A stretch of DNA of 64,000 bases from Lacibacter luteus (lineage in GTDB: Bacteria > Bacteroidota > Bacteroidia > Chitinophagales > Chitinophagaceae): NCBI RefSeq assembly GCF_004118265.1, contig NZ_SDHW01000001.1, positions 868,001 through 932,000 of the forward strand. The letters are read 5' to 3'. The notes under the pieces are model-generated. The model was not told the DNA's origin, made no database searches, and saw nothing but the letters and a program-made list of their open reading frames with translations. Positions 61,498 to 64,000 of this stretch are shown piece by piece. Numbering within the stretch: position 1 is the stretch's first letter; every line of letters begins with the position of its first letter. The translations under genes and the position numbers were made by a program.

Positions 61498-62133
61498 ATG
61501 AAACGTTTTTTACCGGCACTGTTTATGAGCACAGGATTTTTTGTATCCTGCTCCACCAATTCCAATTCAACAGCATCAACAACCACCGCTCCGGCTGTTA
61601 AAAAAAACAATCCTGCGCCAACGGTTTCCACAGCAAATAAATCGGGTATCAGATCAATGCAAAAGTTTACAAGAACAGCAGGTGTGGCTACAGGCCCGGT
61701 GCGCATTGTAATTGATAAATCGGATTTTGAATTACGGGTGTACGACAGCAAAGGTTTACTTGCTGCCTACCCTGTTGTGTTTGGCTTAAAGCCACTGGAA
61801 GATAAGTTTATGCAGGGCGACCGTAAAACACCGGAAGGAAATTTCAAAATTGTTTATACGAAGCAACATCAGCTCTGGCGAAAAATGTTTATGCTCGACT
61901 ATCCTACCAAAGAAAGCATGAGCAGGTTTAACAACCGTAAAAGCAACGGACAAATCCCGGCCAATGCGAGCGTAGGTAACGGCATCGGCATTCATGGTGT
62001 GGAAAAAGGCAACGATTATTTTATTGATCGTTATTACAACTGGACCAACGGATGCATTTCGTTAAAGAATACGCATATTGATGACCTTGCGCTTTATGTA
62101 AAATCGGGCACAGCAGTTTACATTCAGAAATAA
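61498..62133 (+). CDS. L,D-transpeptidase (YkuD) lipoprotein
   Basis: This 211-residue protein starts with a lipoprotein signal (FFVSC, lipid C18), a Thr/Ala/Ser linker, and a YkuD domain (about 62-210). The catalytic signature is HxxxxxxxxxxxxxxxxxxxNGC: H166 in IGIHGVEKG and C186 in TNGCISLKN, with YPVVFGLKPLEDK and GDRKTPEGNF typical of the family. It would form L,D-crosslinks or attach proteins to peptidoglycan. It is convergent with the secreted paralogue gene, 5 bp apart. Confidence 0.92.
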   Translation: MKRFLPALFMSTGFFVSCSTNSNSTASTTTAPAVKKNNPAPTVSTANKSGIRSMQKFTRTAGVATGPVRIVIDKSDFELRVYDSKGLLAAYPVVFGLKPLEDKFMQGDRKTPEGNFKIVYTKQHQLWRKMFMLDYPTKESMSRFNNRKSNGQIPANASVGNGIGIHGVEKGNDYFIDRYYNWTNGCISLKNTHIDDLALYVKSGTAVYIQK

Positions 62134-62138
62134 AGGGC

Positions 62139-62636
62139 TTAATTGATATTGCAAAGATCAATTTCATCTACACCTTTTGTGCTGAGAATAACTTTATTAA
62201 TGGTGCCCTTCATGTTGTAATACACGATCATGATACCAAAAGCCATTTGATACGCTTCCCAGTTGGCATCTTTTACTTTGGGGTTACCAAACTTTACAAA
62301 CAGATCATCCGACTTTGCGCCAAGTATGGGCACTGTAAATTTTCCTTTGAAAGCTTCGGTGATCACTACATAATCACGCTGCACATAAAAGCAAATGCCT
62401 TTATCGTCGTAATACACACCCCCACCGCAGCCCGATTCGTTTCCTTCTTTATCAAACGAAGTAAAACAAGGAAGCTTGGCTTTTATCTGTTCAGGATCGG
62501 CATTGGGCTTGGCTTCATTGATCCAGCCTTTGTGTACATCAACCGTAATTAATCCGCAATCGGGTTTTGTTTTTAACTGAGCTGTTGCACCGGTAACAGC
62601 AACTACAAAAGATAAAACCAGGAGGAAATGTTTCAT
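62139..62636 (-). CDS. Secreted protein of unknown function, paralogue A
   Basis: This 165-residue protein has a signal peptide (MKHFLLVLSFVVAVTGATAQ) and four mature cysteines (KPDCGLITVDVHKGW, KLPCFTSF, SGCGGGVYYDDKGICF, DLCNIN). WEAYQMAFGIMIVYYNMKGTINKVILSTKGVDEIDLC (split) is the conserved end. It is clearly a tandem duplicate of the next gene, to which most residues of the mature part are identical. No family recognised; the Cys pattern fits a disulfide-bonded periplasmic or surface protein. Confidence 0.8.
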   Translation of the reverse strand: MKHFLLVLSFVVAVTGATAQLKTKPDCGLITVDVHKGWINEAKPNADPEQIKAKLPCFTSFDKEGNESGCGGGVYYDDKGICFYVQRDYVVITEAFKGKFTVPILGAKSDDLFVKFGNPKVKDANWEAYQMAFGIMIVYYNMKGTINKVILSTKGVDEIDLCNIN

Positions 62637-62699
62637 AGAAAAGTTTGCGTAATACTACAAATTTTAAAAAAACAAAAATACATGCTTTCCGCTCAACAA

Positions 62700-63194
62700 T
62701 TATTGATTACACAAATCAATATCATCTGTTGTTTTTGTGCTGATGATAATTTTATTGATTGTTGCTGCAGTATTGTAATACACCACTATTATTCCGTATG
62801 CCATCTGGTAGGCTTCCCAATTGGCATCTTTCAGTTTGGGGTTGCCATACTTTGCAAACATAGCTGCTTTCTTTACACCCAATAAAGGAGAAGTAAATTT
62901 GCCTTTGAATTTATCGGTAATAACAATATAATCACGTTGCGTATAAAACCGGATGCCCTTATCATCAAAAAAAACGCCGCCACCACAGGTTGAAGTCGTA
63001 CCTTCTTTTTCAAACGAAGTAAAGCAGGGCAGTTTTGTTTTTATCTGTTCCGGATCGGCATTTGGCTTTGCCTCGTTGATCCAGCCCTTGTGCACATCTA
63101 CTGTAAGCACACCACAATCGGGTTTTACTTTTAATTGAGCCGTTACCATAACCGAAACAGTAACAAGTACCAGCAGCAATATTGCTTTTTTCAT
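62700..63194 (-). CDS. Secreted protein of unknown function, paralogue B
   Basis: The ATG at 63194 opens the signal peptide (MKKAILLLVLVTVSVMVTAQ); the frame extends nine codons further without improving it. The 164-residue protein matches paralogue A along its length: KPDCGVLTVDVHKGWINEAK, NADPEQIKTKLPCFTSFEKE and TINKIIISTKTTDDIDLC (split). GICF in A is GIRF here, so one cysteine is lost. The 63-bp spacer contains no terminator, so both are probably transcribed together. Confidence 0.8.
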   Translation of the reverse strand: MKKAILLLVLVTVSVMVTAQLKVKPDCGVLTVDVHKGWINEAKPNADPEQIKTKLPCFTSFEKEGTTSTCGGGVFFDDKGIRFYTQRDYIVITDKFKGKFTSPLLGVKKAAMFAKYGNPKLKDANWEAYQMAYGIIVVYYNTAATINKIIISTKTTDDIDLCNQ

Positions 63195-63288
63195 AAATTG
63201 ATGTTTTATACCCAGCTGCAAAATCCCTGCTAAATGTTGCGTGCTGCATAAAAATTTTTCAGGCCGTGGAAATTTTTATCTTCACGCT

Positions 63289-64000
63289 ATGTTCTTCATA
63301 CTGTCGAAAGTCTTTAATTTTTTATTGTCGCCATTTAATTGGCTGTTAGTATTGGTACTGCTATGCTTTTTTGTAAAAGATGCCCGGAAAAAGAAACGCT
63401 GGATCATCATTACCTGCTGCTGGTTTTTAATATTTTCTAACCCCTACATCATTCATAAGCTTACGGTTAACTGGCAGGCCAACCAAAAAATCTTTCAGCA
63501 AAACGAGCAGTATAGTGTGGGCATTTTACTTAGCGGGTTTGTTGGTTTCGAATTTAAATCGAAACAGGGCTTTTACGGAGGAGCGGCCGACAGATTTATA
63601 CAGGCTGTGCGTTTGTATAAACTGGGCTATATCAAAAAAATTCTGATCACAGGTGGCAGCGGAAGTATAAATTCTACACGTCAGCAGTTTAAAGAAGCAG
63701 ATTTTGTAACAATACAACTGCAGGAAATGGGCGTACCGAAAGAAGATATTCTTACCGAAAATCAAAGTCGCAATACGTATGAGAATGCCTTGTTCTCAAA
63801 GAAACTGCTCGACTCAACATCGCAAAAGGGCCCCTTTCTGCTCATTACTTCAGCCATACACATGAAACGTTCGCAACAGGTATTTACAAAAGCCGGCATT
63901 GCAACTGTTGCGTATCCTTGTAATTTTAATGCAATTGATAATCCGCAGGAATTTCTCAGTTCAATTATGCCTTCGCACAACGCATTTACGGGCTGGGATA
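63289..64000 (+). CDS. YdcF/ElyC-like DUF218 membrane protein, C-terminus cut by window edge
   Basis: The ATG at 63289 opens 237 codons to the window edge. Two membrane segments (about 14-28 and 38-56) precede a DUF218 domain: VGILLSGFVGFEF, ADRFIQAVRLYKLGYIKKILITGGSGS, MGVPKEDILTENQSRNTYENA and LLITSAIHMKRSQQVF. These are the conserved blocks of YdcF/SanA/ElyC proteins linked to envelope and vancomycin-sensitivity or cell-wall traits. About 20-30 residues are probably missing. Confidence 0.88.
   Translation, partial: MFFILSKVFNFLLSPFNWLLVLVLLCFFVKDARKKKRWIIITCCWFLIFSNPYIIHKLTVNWQANQKIFQQNEQYSVGILLSGFVGFEFKSKQGFYGGAADRFIQAVRLYKLGYIKKILITGGSGSINSTRQQFKEADFVTIQLQEMGVPKEDILTENQSRNTYENALFSKKLLDSTSQKGPFLLITSAIHMKRSQQVFTKAGIATVAYPCNFNAIDNPQEFLSSIMPSHNAFTGWD

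Overview
The window looks like a chromosomal segment of a Bacteroidota bacterium, most likely of the Chitinophagaceae type (taxon is inference). Signs are a SusC/SusD pair, secreted FG-GAP/ASPIC proteins, a type IX secretion C-terminal domain, the futalosine menaquinone enzyme MqnE, a bifunctional nuclease with a UVR tail, and one good TAnnTTTG promoter. Overall base composition is moderately A/T-rich. No rRNA or CRISPR array was seen; one tRNA is present.

Region 1 (1-26.9 kb) is a polysaccharide utilization locus (PUL) read mainly on the minus strand. It holds three GH92 alpha-mannosidases (one cut by the window edge, one fused to a basic-secretory-protein metallopeptidase domain), a GH76 endo-mannanase, a GH2 enzyme, a sulfatase, a GH43 enzyme on the plus strand, a large FG-GAP/ASPIC protein, a lipoprotein with HEVGH, a surface glycan-binding lipoprotein, SusD and SusC. 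A divergent two-component system starts next to susC. The content points to alpha-mannan or mannosylated glycoprotein as substrate (inference).

Region 2 (27-36.4 kb) has tRNA-Arg(ACG), two envelope proteins (beta-barrel, OmpA-like), a small secreted protein, an amidohydrolase, and then a secreted caspase-TPR protein divergent from a CHASE2 membrane protein and a FecR-like secreted protein.

Region 3 (36.5-55.7 kb) is mostly housekeeping: rlmH, a rhomboid protease, tilS, etfB/etfA, a bifunctional nuclease, ispE, rocD, glnS, a nucleoside-type MFS permease, an M43 protease and mqnE. It is peppered with short interspersed repeats. Three of them appear to lie in frame inside tilS (two) and ispE (one), and a four-helix-bundle gene flanked by inverted A/T-rich repeats sits between etfB and etfA.

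Region 4 (55.7-60.2 kb) is the most unusual part: six short same-strand genes of unknown function. Each lies between a short inverted repeat (GTTnnnnGCAAT upstream, ACTGCnnnnAAC downstream), and neighbours are separated by long imperfect palindromes. This is the architecture of integron gene cassettes with attC sites, but no integrase is visible. Two of the six genes carry a frameshift at a homopolymer.

Region 5 (60.5-64 kb) returns to ordinary envelope genes: a DsrE-like protein, an L,D-transpeptidase, a tandem pair of secreted paralogues and a YdcF-like protein cut by the window end.
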